Part shown: positions 27,189-35,498 of the stretch, piece by piece
Layout of the letters: each line of letters starts with the position of its first letter
Numbering within the stretch: the stretch's first letter is position 1
Position numbers and translations under genes: made by a program
Notes under the pieces: model-generated
Databases searched by the model: none
The model's input: only the letters and a program-made list of their open reading frames with translations
What the model was told of the DNA's origin: nothing
From: Calditrichia bacterium
GTDB taxonomy: Bacteria; Calditrichota; Calditrichia; RBG-13-44-9; J075
NCBI GenBank assembly: GCA_020635015.1
Contig: JACKAP010000004.1
Coordinates: forward strand, 186,001-250,000
DNA: 64,000 nucleotides
Direction: 5' to 3'

Positions 27189-27923
27189 TTATTTGTCTTC
27201 CGCAGAAGTCAGCTCGATGTTATTCATCCTCCGCAGCGCCAGCTCGATCTGCGCGACTTTCGCCTGCAAATCGCTGAGCGAAGCGACTTCCTTTTTGAGC
27301 GCGTTATTCTGAGATTTAAGTGCGTCGATTTCCCGCTGCTGTTGCTGAATCAGGCGGTACAATTCCTGCGTCGCCGAAACATTGAGCATCGAGATCGCTT
27401 CGTAATCCACGGTGTGGAAATCATTTACCTCGCGGCCATAGACGAAAACCGTTTGCTGTTCGACGTTTAAAGTTTGAAGTTCTGCAACCTGGAAACGGCT
27501 TTCTTCCACCTGAGTTACTTCATACAATTCAGCACATTGTTCGGTGATGATCTTAACCCGCTCACCCGCTTTCAGATCGGTGGCCAGCATAATCCAGCCA
27601 TCCTTTACTTCCGCACGTTGGTAGATATCCGGCACGACTTCGGTCAGGTTGGTCGTTACGGCCTGGGGGTAAACCTGTGCGACCTGCTGGGCGATGACCT
27701 TTTTCTGAGGCGTGCTGCCATTTGCCACCGTATCCCGCAGGGTGTAGTCGGTGATCTCGATTTGCATCAGGGTGTTCAGATCATCAGCGGCGTCAGAAGT
27801 ACCTTTTAATGTTTTTGATCCGCATGTCAGAATGGGCGTTGAATTCACTGGCAGCGATACGCTCATTGGTATAGAGCGAATACGGATTGGTGCTGGGACT
27901 ACCAGAGCCACCCGTTTGGCCAC
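27189..27923 (-). CDS. Tail-fibre/adhesin-like protein, S74 chaperone and coiled-coil C-terminus (third frame)
   Basis: C-terminal part of one gene spanning 27189-30467. True coding in this frame runs from about 27807 to 27189. It is a peptidase-S74-type intramolecular chaperone: it follows HSDMRIKNIK in the preceding frame with GTSDAADDLN, IEITDYTLRDTV, then KKVIAQQVAQVYPQAV, and ends in a coiled coil (ELYRLIQQQQREIDALKSQN, LQAKVAQIELALRRMN). In phage and bacterial fibres this domain trimerises the protein and can cut itself off. The join is at an AAAA run (27804-27807), one base too long. Confidence 0.72.
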   Translation of the reverse strand: MAKRVALVVPAPIRIRSIPMSVSLPVNSTPILTCGSKTLKGTSDAADDLNTLMQIEITDYTLRDTVANGSTPQKKVIAQQVAQVYPQAVTTNLTEVVPDIYQRAEVKDGWIMLATDLKAGERVKIITEQCAELYEVTQVEESRFQVAELQTLNVEQQTVFVYGREVNDFHTVDYEAISMLNVSATQELYRLIQQQQREIDALKSQNNALKKEVASLSDLQAKVAQIELALRRMNNIELTSAEDK

Positions 27924-29700
27924 TACTATTCAACCAGCCATAGCTCAGTGTGTTTAAAACACTGCCATTTATAACCACTTTGGCCTGGGTGGGATTGCTG
28001 GTGCCGATGCCAACATTGCCGCCGAGAAAAAGGGCTGCGAACTTGCTGCCGGCACCGCCAAAGGTTGAAATATCCACATTCAGACCGGTCATACTCGTAG
28101 GGTCTGAATTAGGATCGCCATCATTACCCGGGCGAATATCGAGTTTGGCTTGCGGGTCTGCGGTACCGATGCCCACATGTCCATTCGTTTGGAGGAATAT
28201 CCCATTGTTGAAGTTTGCATCGTTGGTAAGCCATTTGCCGTTCATATCGAGCGATTGTGTGGCGGTGTGATTGCCGAGATTGTCCTTCAGACCAGCCAGA
28301 TTAACGCTGTTCCCATCGGTAATGCTCAGTTGAGTGCCGGAAAGACTAAGCGTTTGGTTATCGACTCCGGTCAGCCCCGAGCCGTCGCCGACAAAGGCTG
28401 AGGCGGTCACCGTGCCGCCATTGATGAGATTGTTGCCGCTGAGATTGAGCGACTGAGTCGCCGTGTGGTTGCCGAGATTGTCGCCCGGAAGGTTCGTCAA
28501 ACCGGAGCCATCGCCGACAAAGGCGTTGGCTGTTACGGTGCCGCCATTGCTGACGTTATTGTTGGCGAGATTCAGCATTTGCGTAGCCGTGTGGTTGCCG
28601 AGATTGTCGCCCGGAAGGTTCGTCAAACCGGAGCCATCGCCGACAAAGGCGTTGGCTGTTACGGTGCCGCCATTGCTGACGTTATTGTTGGCCAGATTCA
28701 GCGTCTGCGTAGCCGTGTGGTTGCCGAGATTGTCGCCGGAGATGCCGGTCAGCCCCGAGCCATCGCCGACAAATGCCGTGGCAGTGACCGTGCCGTTGAC
28801 GTCGAGCGCAGTGGCAGGGTTGTTTTTGTTAATGCCGACGCCGCCGTTGGCGCGGATGAGAAATTGGTTGATCGCTGTTGAGCCAAAAACAGTTCCAGTG
28901 TTATCTGCCCAGACAAATGTGCCGTTATGGAGGGCATTTGCCTGAATACCGGCGGCAAAACTAAAACTTCCAGCAGCAGTATTTTGCTGGCCACCCGGAA
29001 CAGTGGCGAAAAGGCCGCTGGCCGTGTTACCCCTGCCGCCGGATACCGTGCCGCCGCCTGCGGTTACCTGGTTCGGAGATGAAAATTCACCCCCGCCGCC
29101 GATTGTGGCGCCCGCAACGCCGGCCGACACGCTGTTTTCCTGGCTGCCGCCAATGATATTTGGTATTATGCCGCTGGCGCCGGCTGGCTCTATCCGCAAG
29201 GCCCGCATATTATTCACCCGGAAATCCAGCGCTACATTGTCGGTGGTGCCGATGAAATTCGTGCCGCCCACCGTGCCGGCGTTGCCGGTCAGGCTCCAAC
29301 CGCTATTGGTCAGCCCCGAGCCGTCGCCGACAAAGGCAGCGGCGGTTACCGTGCCACCGTTGGTGATGTCGTTGCCGCTCATATCGAGCGCCTGCGTGGC
29401 CGTGTGGTTGCCGAGATTGTCGCCGGAGATGCCGGTCAGCCCCGAGCCGTCGCCGGCAAAGGCTGAGGCGGTCACCGTGCCGCCATTGATGAGATTGTTG
29501 CCGCTGAGATTGAGCGCCTGAGTCGCCGTGTGGTTGCCGAGATTATCGCCGGAGATGCCGGTCAGCCCCGAGCCATCGCCGACAAATGCCGTGGCAGTGA
29601 CCGTGCCGTTGACGTCGAGCGCAGTGGCAGGGTTGTTTTTGTTAATGCCGACGCCGCCTGCGGCTCGGATGAGAAACTGGTTGATCGCCGTTGAGGCAAA
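27793..29700 (-). CDS. Tail-fibre/adhesin-like protein, central repeat part (second frame)
   Basis: Middle of the gene. It carries five 42-residue units of the form GDNLGNHTATQ.LNL..NN..NGGTVTA.AFVGDGSGLT (126 bases each; two are almost identical in DNA at about 28470-28720), plus a degenerate sixth. It also holds a second copy of the head-like block (GGGTVSGGRGNTASGLFATV, PGGQQNTAAGSFSFAAG). Two fibre-like motifs (GHVGIGTADPQAKLDI, GNVGIGTSNPTQAKVV) lead to the S74 domain. The lack of a start of its own shows it is a frameshift continuation. Repeats of this kind build trimeric fibre shafts. Confidence 0.7.
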   Translation of the reverse strand, partial: FASTAINQFLIRAAGGVGINKNNPATALDVNGTVTATAFVGDGSGLTGISGDNLGNHTATQALNLSGNNLINGGTVTASAFAGDGSGLTGISGDNLGNHTATQALDMSGNDITNGGTVTAAAFVGDGSGLTNSGWSLTGNAGTVGGTNFIGTTDNVALDFRVNNMRALRIEPAGASGIIPNIIGGSQENSVSAGVAGATIGGGGEFSSPNQVTAGGGTVSGGRGNTASGLFATVPGGQQNTAAGSFSFAAGIQANALHNGTFVWADNTGTVFGSTAINQFLIRANGGVGINKNNPATALDVNGTVTATAFVGDGSGLTGISGDNLGNHTATQTLNLANNNVSNGGTVTANAFVGDGSGLTNLPGDNLGNHTATQMLNLANNNVSNGGTVTANAFVGDGSGLTNLPGDNLGNHTATQSLNLSGNNLINGGTVTASAFVGDGSGLTGVDNQTLSLSGTQLSITDGNSVNLAGLKDNLGNHTATQSLDMNGKWLTNDANFNNGIFLQTNGHVGIGTADPQAKLDIRPGNDGDPNSDPTSMTGLNVDISTFGGAGSKFAALFLGGNVGIGTSNPTQAKVVINGSVLNTLSYGWLNSSGQTGGSGSPSTNPYSLYTNERIAASEFNAHSDMRIKNIKRYF

Positions 29701-30467
29701 AAAGTTGCCGTGTTATCCGCCCAGACAAATGTTCCGTCATGCAAGGCATTAGCCTGCAAGCCGGCGGCAAAACTAAAACTTCCACCAGCAGTATTTTGCT
29801 GGCCACCCGGAACAGTGGCGAAAAGGCCGCTGGCCGTGTTTCTCCTGCCGCCGGATACCGTGCCGCCGCCTGCGGTTACCTGGTTCGGAAAGGAAGAGTC
29901 ACCCCCGCCGCCGATTGTGGCGCCCACAACCCCTGCCGACACACTGTTAGACGGGCTGCCGCCAATGATATTTGGTTTTATGCTGCCTCCGCCGGCTGGC
30001 TCTATCCGCAAGACCCGCTTATTGTTCACGCGCAACTCCAGCGCCACTTCGTCGGTGGTGCCGAGAAAGTTGGTGCCATCCACCGTGCCGGCATTGCCGG
30101 TCAGCCCCCAACTGTTGCCCCCGCCAGCGCTGCCCAGCTCGTTCCACTGGCTGCCGCTCCAAAACCAGAAGCTGCCGCTGGTCTCGTCGTAGACCAGCAA
30201 TCCTTCATCGGTTGCGCCCAATCCGCTGATGGCGGTGCGCTGGGCGCTGCTCAGGCGGGGAATCAGAATCCCTTTGTCATTGTTGACGGCGTCCACATCC
30301 AGCACGGCATTGCCGTTGACCACCGCCGCGCCGATGATCACCCGCCCGTCATCGCGCACCTGCATCAGGGTGTCGCCGCTGCTGTTCACAAAGCTGGCGC
30401 CGTTCTGCGCCCAAAGCAGGGCGGTGGAGATGATGATAAAACCCAGAATTATGATAGATTTTTGCAT
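29562..30467 (-). CDS. Tail-fibre/adhesin-like protein, N-terminal part (first frame)
   Basis: ATG at 30467 has GGGAG about 9 bases upstream and starts a signal peptide (MQKSIIILGFIIISTALLWA). Then: NGASFVNSSGDTLMQVRDDG, GKGILIPRLS-type segment, and a YadA-head-like block (GGGTVSGGRRNTASGLFATV, GTFVWADNT). The frame is lost near 29697-29706, where the paralogous block at about 28885-28900 has one more base, and ends falsely at 29562. Restored, the whole protein is about 1090 residues: signal peptide, two head-like blocks, shaft repeats, S74 chaperone. Likely an extracellular fibre or adhesin. Confidence 0.72.
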   Translation of the reverse strand: MQKSIIILGFIIISTALLWAQNGASFVNSSGDTLMQVRDDGRVIIGAAVVNGNAVLDVDAVNNDKGILIPRLSSAQRTAISGLGATDEGLLVYDETSGSFWFWSGSQWNELGSAGGGNSWGLTGNAGTVDGTNFLGTTDEVALELRVNNKRVLRIEPAGGGSIKPNIIGGSPSNSVSAGVVGATIGGGGDSSFPNQVTAGGGTVSGGRRNTASGLFATVPGGQQNTAGGSFSFAAGLQANALHDGTFVWADNTATFLPQRRSTSFSSEPQAASALTKTTLPLRSTSTARSLPRHLSAMARG

Positions 30468-30526
30468 GATATGCTCCCGTTGATTAGTATTTGAGTGCTC
30501 AAGTGACCCACCCATTTCAACTTTCG

Positions 30527-30874
30527 TCACTTACTAACTTGAGTAATCGTTAGCTTCCGCGTAACAAAAAAACCCTCCGCCTGCAAACAGTAGTGGTAGC
30601 TGCCGGGCTTTAAGGGCCGGCTTTCGGAGCCGCTGCCATTCCAAATCAGCCGGTAGCTGCCGGGTTCCAGGTATCCATCGTGCAACGTGCATTGCAGCTC
30701 TTCGCGGTGATTATAAACCATTATCTTTATATTGCCGGGCTGGGGAACGGAAAAACAAATCGCAGTCTGGCCGGAAAACGGGTTGGGGCTGTTTTGCGCC
30801 AGGTTAAATTCACCTGGCATCTCTAATGATTGCGTTTCTTGTAATAGTTTATGAGTTTTCTCCCTGCGAAACAT
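30527..30874 (-). CDS. Stand-alone T9SS/FlgD-like sorting-domain protein
   Basis: 115 residues, nearly all one domain: FNLAQNSPNPFSGQTAICFS, IKIMVYNHREELQCTL, PGSYRLIWNGSGSESRPLKP, GSYHYCLQAEGFFVTRKLTI. This is the pattern of a T9SS type A sorting domain or FlgD Ig-like domain, but with no signal peptide and no passenger. The start ATG at 30874 has no clear ribosome-binding site. It could be the remnant tail of a lost secreted protein, or a free domain. It lies 60 bases upstream of the fibre gene on the same strand, so they may share an mRNA. Confidence 0.6.
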   Translation of the reverse strand: MFRREKTHKLLQETQSLEMPGEFNLAQNSPNPFSGQTAICFSVPQPGNIKIMVYNHREELQCTLHDGYLEPGSYRLIWNGSGSESRPLKPGSYHYCLQAEGFFVTRKLTITQVSK

Positions 30875-31011
30875 TCATTCATTCCTTTCCGGCATCTCTG
30901 TTTGTTCTGTTTTCATCCGGCGATTCATTGCTGCCGGGATAAAGATAGAGGATTCCCAATTCGATTGCTCCGCAGAATTGGACATTTGTTGTGCAGATTT
31001 GGACAAAAGTC

Positions 31012-31140
31012 TTATGGTTTGATTACGCCGAGTTCTTTCAAAGCAGTTTCTGCTCGTATAACTCTGAAGGGAAGTCCCTTAATTTCTTCAAGGAAATCAC
31101 GATTTTCGGAAATGAATGATTGTTGCAGCCATCCGCGTTT
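31012..31140 (-). pseudogene. C-terminal remnant of a PIN-domain-like protein (tentative)
   Basis: A frame too short for usual calling reads LQQSFISENRDFLEEIKGLP then FRVIRAETALKELGVIKP and stop (31012-31014). FISENRDFLEEI followed by a beta strand and a helix resembles the end of PIN-domain nucleases (VapC-like toxins). No upstream part exists; it abuts the regulator's stop at 31139. The rest of the 30875-31138 gap shows nothing recognisable. Confidence 0.28.
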
Positions 31141-34100
31141 ATTCCTGTTTCAGAATATCCGACGGCGATTTGTGGAATGCTTCCTTGAAAGCGCGGGTGA
31201 AGGCGGAAAGATTACCATATCCTACTTCAAAGGCAATCTCCGTGACATTTCCGGCTCTTTGCTCTAATAATTGTTTGGCGCGCTCCAGGCGAATCCGCCG
31301 AATGTAGAACGCCGGGGAGCAATCCAGCAAGGCATTCAACTTGCGCAGAAGCTGGCGGCGGCTCATCCCGATTTCGCGGCATAATTCTTCCACCTGAAAA
31401 TTCTCATCAGAAAGATTTTCTTCCACCGCTTTTTGCAGGCGTTCCAGAAACTGCTGTTCAACAGAACTAACCATCACTTTCGAAGCAGTAATGATCGGCT
31501 GTTGCTGAACTTTAGCCAAAAGCTGCTGTCGCAGCTCAATCAACTTCCGCACCCGGATTTGCAGCTCTTTGGTGTTGAAGGGTTTGATGAGAAAGGCATC
31601 CACCCCGGTTTCCAGTCCCTCGAATTTATCCGATTCCGCGGCTTTGGCGGTGAGCATAATAATAGGGATATGGCTGGTAACCTGTTCCTGGCGCAGTTTA
31701 CGGGTCATTTCATAACCATCCATCTTCGGCATCATCACATCGGTGATAACCAGGTCGGGAATTTCTTCCTGCGCTTTTTGGAAGCCTTCTTCGCCATTGG
31801 GCACTTCCAGAACGCGGTAGTCGCCTGCTAATGTTTCCCGGATATAGGCGCGCATGTCAGGATTATCTTCTACGATCAAAACGATTTGTTCGTTGTCAGC
31901 CTGTTGAGACGTTGCATGCAACGTATCTTCGGTCTCATTTACCCCGGATTCTTGCAAATGCCCCTTCTCACCCGTAATCTGCTCTTCGCTCATCGCTTCA
32001 CGCTCTACGATTTGCTCCGGTTTCAAATGCGCTTTCCCCAATGGCAACCTGACGGTAAAAGTGGTGCCAAATCCTTCGCTGCTTTCCACGGAAATGCTGC
32101 CGCCGTGTATTTGTACCAGTTCCCTGGTGAGTGCCAATCCAATGCCGGTGCCTTCATATTCACGGGTTGTAGAGCTGTCCACCTGGAAGAACCGGTCGAA
32201 AACATACGGCAGACGGTCTTTGGGAATGCCGATGCCGGAGTCGCGTACGGTAATCTTGACTTCACCGATTTCGGATTTGGGATTTCGGATTTCCGATTGA
32301 TTCTGCAAAGGTGTGGTTTGTTCTTTTAAATCCGCAATCCGCAATCCGACATCTACATTCACACGGCCTCCCGCCGGCGTAAACTTAAACGCATTGGACA
32401 GCAGGTTGTGCATCACCTTTTCAATCTTATCCCGTTCGAAAAAAACCGCTATATTTTCCCGGGAACTTTCGAAACGCAGGGTAATGTTTTTCTGCTCTGC
32501 GAGTGATTCGAACGACCGGGTTAAGTGGCGAAGCAGGGGGACGATGTTCTGTTCCGATGCCCGGAACGTCATTTGATGCGCGTCGAATTTGGAAAGGTCT
32601 AACAGCTGATTTATCAATCGCTGCAATTGCCCGGCATTACGAAGCGCCATTTTCGCTTTTTGAATGTTTTTTTCCTGTTTTAGATTTGGCAGAAGACTCT
32701 CGATCTGGCCGAGTATCAAGGTTAAGGGCGTGCGGAACTCGTGAGAAATGTTGGCAAAAAATTGTGATTTTAGCGTATTCAGTTCCCGCAGTGCTTCCGC
32801 TTGCTGCTCGGTTTTTTCTTTTTCCTTACGCAGGTCGGCGGTTCGCACTACCACTATCTTTTCCAGTTCTTTGGTCCGTTGTTCCACCTGGCTAACCCTG
32901 ACCCGTACAATCAAAAAAATTCCCCCGAGGGCAGCGGCCAAATATATCAAATACATCCACCAACTGCGATACCAGGGCGGTAAAATTGTAAACTGATAGC
33001 GCCCTTCTTCACTCAGGTGCCCATAAATATTCTTTGCCCGCACCCGGAACGCATAATCCCCCTCGGGGATATTGGTATAATCTTTTTGGGTCTCGGCTAT
33101 CCAATTCGACCAGTTTTCATCAAACCCCTCCAGGAAAACCTGGTAGCGGTTTTGGGTTGGATCGTCGAAGCTGGAAGCGGCGAATTGGAAACGCAGGGCG
33201 TTGTGGGTGTAGGGCAGCATGGTGGACATCCCCCCCCCTTCAAAGGGGGAATTTCCCTGCTCCCCCCTTTGAAGGGGGGCCGGGGGGGATGTCATGCCGA
33301 GCGCCGCCGCGCCACCGTATATCAGCGAATCTCCTTTTAACGTAACCACCCGCCGCACCAGGGCCGGAAAATCCAGGGTATAATCTTTAGTAACAGAGTG
33401 ATCGTAGCGCGCGATCCCTTCCGGCCCGCCGAGCCATATCACACCGGCATGTTGGGGGTCGGCATACATATCATAAACACTGCCCCAATCGGCAATGCGC
33501 TCAAAGGCTGCACTATTCCAGGAATAATGCCCATCCGATTCCGGAATTGCCAGGCCGGTTTCCCGGCGGTCGCCTTTAGTTGTTTTCACCCATAACCTTC
33601 CCCGGGCATCTTCCAGAACGTGCGAGATGACCCTGGCCGTATCAGCCAAAATTGCGCCGAAAGATGTATCCGGCAGAAATATCTCTTTTTCCGGGCCAAA
33701 CCGTTTAAGCCCTTTGTTGGTGGCGAAAACCACCCGCTCTTTCACAAAAAACACCCGTCCTGTACCGGTTGGCAGCTCCTGCTGCGGGCCAAAGTGCTGA
33801 ACCGTTGCAAATATCTCTGTAGCGCTTTCAGCCTTTGAACCGGGATTTTGCAAATTTTCCGGAGAGTGAGAAGCGGTTAGCGCCGGAAAATCCGGAATGG
33901 TCACCCGTAAAATGCCTTGATGCAGGGCGCCCAACCAAAGAATTCCCTGGCTTTCTTCCGCAATCGTGCGCACCTCCTCGGAAATACCGGCAACGCGGGC
34001 TGAAACACGCCATTGGCCGCCCTGTTTTTTTAAAACGGCCAGCCCTTCTTTCAAACCGGCAAATACCAGGTTCCGGTCGTAGCGGGATTGATATAGAACT

Positions 34101-35485
34101 GTGGTATTCGTATCGGCTAATTTAACCACACGATTCTTTTCGATGCGATAAATGCCATTTCCGGCAGCGGCTAACAACGCTTCTTCTGTCGCTAATAACG
34201 ACCAAATGTGAAATGCAGCGCCGGAAACCGGCTGAAATACCGGGGCGCGATTGGCTGCGGCGGGCAATAAGCGGAAAATTCCGGTATTGCCCGCCGCATA
34301 AATTTCGCCATCATAACGCAGGATTGAGTTGATATAACCGGCGACGCCGGATGCTTCACTGTAAAAAGAAAACGGCGCCGGAAATTCTACCCGCGCCAGG
34401 CCGTTATTTAATGCCAGCCATAAACCACCCTGGCGGTCCGGATATACAAATTTTACCGCCTGGTCTCGCAGCCCCCCGGCTTTGTCGATGATCTGCTGAA
34501 AATTCCCTTCCTGATCGATAACAATGACACCGCCGAAAGCGGTTGCCAGTGCAAAGGAACTATCCTGCAATACCGCGCCATGATAGAGTTTGTTTTCGAA
34601 TAGATACGTTTGAACAAAGGGATCGGGCTCAAAAGGATGGAAGGTTTTTCCGTTAAAAATAAATAATCCCTCGTCGCGGGTGCCAGCTAAAAAAACCTGC
34701 GCTCCGCCCGGTTTGGCGGTATGGGAGAGATTCCTTGCAAAAGGCAGCATAGCGCGAACGCCTTTATCTGCAAACAACTCACCACCGGGGAGGAGTTGCA
34801 GGGAGTCTCCGGTCATTCGCATCAGCCCCACACCCCGCTCACGGATATAGAAGGTGTCTCCAACTAAAAAACTTTTATGAAATGAATTTGCTGCTTTCCA
34901 CAATCGTAGCGTGCCCGGTGCGGCGGCATCTGCATTGGGCTGCCGATGACCATGATCTTCCGGCTCCCAGCGAAACAGGTAATTATGGGTTCGGAGGTAA
35001 ATTCCCTTGCGGGTATGCAGGGTTTGCCAGACATCGCTAAAATCCCGGTTTGCTTCCGGCACCTTATCGAGCAACGAGACAAAGGATAGCTGGCCGGCGG
35101 AATCCGGCGCCAGATAGCCGAAATCCCCAACCGCGCCAACGTAGATGCGGTTGTTCTCATCCACCCCCAGCGAGCGTACAATCGTTTGATTGGAAACCGG
35201 GATCAGGCGCCAGGCAACACCGTCGTACTCCAGCACCCCCACACCATTGCCAAAATACATGATGCCGCGTTGATCCTGCAGAACGGCCCAATTCTGGGCG
35301 TGGGCACCGCCATAGTCTTTGGGGCTAAAGTTTTGAATGAGGAGCCGGCTGGCTTCGGAGCCGCTCTGGGCAGCGATCGGCTGGATCAAGAAAATCCAAA
35401 CAAGGAGCGCCGGGATGTAAAGAGAAGCTTTCATGATCAAGAAAATCCAAACAAGGAGCGCCGGGATGTAAAGAGAAGCTTTCAT
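31139..35485 (-). CDS. Hybrid two-component system regulator (HTCS)
   Basis: 1448 residues, all signalling parts in one chain. A signal/anchor segment (duplicated, see 35384-35485), a periplasmic sensor of two-component propeller repeats (about 45-790; YFGNGVGVLEYDGVAWRLIP, GLWLALNNGLARVEFP), a Y_Y_Y-type domain, a TM helix (about 840-862), HisKA with phospho-His915 (NISHEFRTPLTLILGQ), HATPase (HNLLSNAFKFTPAGGRVN, DSGIGIPKDRLPYVFDRFFQ, EGTGIGLALTRELV), a receiver with Asp1249 (VITDVMMPKMDG) and an AraC-type DNA-binding domain (FQVEELCREIGMSRRQLLRK). By family it senses oligosaccharides in the periplasm and switches on sugar-use genes. Two palindromic repeats are inserted in frame. It starts 13 bases after the LolA-like gene, ending an operon-like run. 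Confidence 0.92.
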   Translation of the reverse strand: MKASLYIPALLVWIFLIMKASLYIPALLVWIFLIQPIAAQSGSEASRLLIQNFSPKDYGGAHAQNWAVLQDQRGIMYFGNGVGVLEYDGVAWRLIPVSNQTIVRSLGVDENNRIYVGAVGDFGYLAPDSAGQLSFVSLLDKVPEANRDFSDVWQTLHTRKGIYLRTHNYLFRWEPEDHGHRQPNADAAAPGTLRLWKAANSFHKSFLVGDTFYIRERGVGLMRMTGDSLQLLPGGELFADKGVRAMLPFARNLSHTAKPGGAQVFLAGTRDEGLFIFNGKTFHPFEPDPFVQTYLFENKLYHGAVLQDSSFALATAFGGVIVIDQEGNFQQIIDKAGGLRDQAVKFVYPDRQGGLWLALNNGLARVEFPAPFSFYSEASGVAGYINSILRYDGEIYAAGNTGIFRLLPAAANRAPVFQPVSGAAFHIWSLLATEEALLAAAGNGIYRIEKNRVVKLADTNTTVLYQSRYDRNLVFAGLKEGLAVLKKQGGQWRVSARVAGISEEVRTIAEESQGILWLGALHQGILRVTIPDFPALTASHSPENLQNPGSKAESATEIFATVQHFGPQQELPTGTGRVFFVKERVVFATNKGLKRFGPEKEIFLPDTSFGAILADTARVISHVLEDARGRLWVKTTKGDRRETGLAIPESDGHYSWNSAAFERIADWGSVYDMYADPQHAGVIWLGGPEGIARYDHSVTKDYTLDFPALVRRVVTLKGDSLIYGGAAALGMTSPPAPLQRGEQGNSPFEGGGMSTMLPYTHNALRFQFAASSFDDPTQNRYQVFLEGFDENWSNWIAETQKDYTNIPEGDYAFRVRAKNIYGHLSEEGRYQFTILPPWYRSWWMYLIYLAAALGGIFLIVRVRVSQVEQRTKELEKIVVVRTADLRKEKEKTEQQAEALRELNTLKSQFFANISHEFRTPLTLILGQIESLLPNLKQEKNIQKAKMALRNAGQLQRLINQLLDLSKFDAHQMTFRASEQNIVPLLRHLTRSFESLAEQKNITLRFESSRENIAVFFERDKIEKVMHNLLSNAFKFTPAGGRVNVDVGLRIADLKEQTTPLQNQSEIRNPKSEIGEVKITVRDSGIGIPKDRLPYVFDRFFQVDSSTTREYEGTGIGLALTRELVQIHGGSISVESSEGFGTTFTVRLPLGKAHLKPEQIVEREAMSEEQITGEKGHLQESGVNETEDTLHATSQQADNEQIVLIVEDNPDMRAYIRETLAGDYRVLEVPNGEEGFQKAQEEIPDLVITDVMMPKMDGYEMTRKLRQEQVTSHIPIIMLTAKAAESDKFEGLETGVDAFLIKPFNTKELQIRVRKLIELRQQLLAKVQQQPIITASKVMVSSVEQQFLERLQKAVEENLSDENFQVEELCREIGMSRRQLLRKLNALLDCSPAFYIRRIRLERAKQLLEQRAGNVTEIAFEVGYGNLSAFTRAFKEAFHKSPSDILKQE
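32265..32348. repeat. Heptamer palindrome inserted in the HTCS kinase domain
   Basis: Five 7-mers of type CGGATTT (32265-32299) and three inverted units CAATCCG (32328-32348) enclose 28 bases. Read on the minus strand they encode a foreign-looking insert of about 26 residues (GLRIADLKEQ ... SEIRNPKSEIG) between the N box and the strand leading to DSGIG. Confidence 0.75.
33222..33296. repeat. CCCCCTTTGAAGGGG palindrome inserted in the HTCS sensor
   Basis: CCCCCCCTTCAAAGGGGGAA and CTCCCCCCTTTGAAGGGG-type arms in inverted order. On the minus strand this encodes MTSPPAPLQRGEQGNSPFEG, low-complexity and unlike the surrounding propeller, in frame (residues about 730-755). Confidence 0.65.
35384..35485 (-). 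repeat. Perfect 51-bp tandem duplication of the HTCS signal sequence
   Basis: 35384-35434 and 35435-35485 are identical. On the minus strand each encodes MKASLYIPALLVWIFLI, so the regulator has two copies of its hydrophobic start. Either ATG (35485 or 35434) could be used. Neither has a strong ribosome-binding site. Confidence 0.9.
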
Positions 35486-35498
35486 GGCCGTTTTCCGT

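Noticed and set aside
28463..29521. Plus-strand frames with repeated WLPRLSPGRFVKPEPSPTK
   Set aside because: They are antisense readings of the 126-base fibre repeats; the minus strand gives a known fibre-like pattern.
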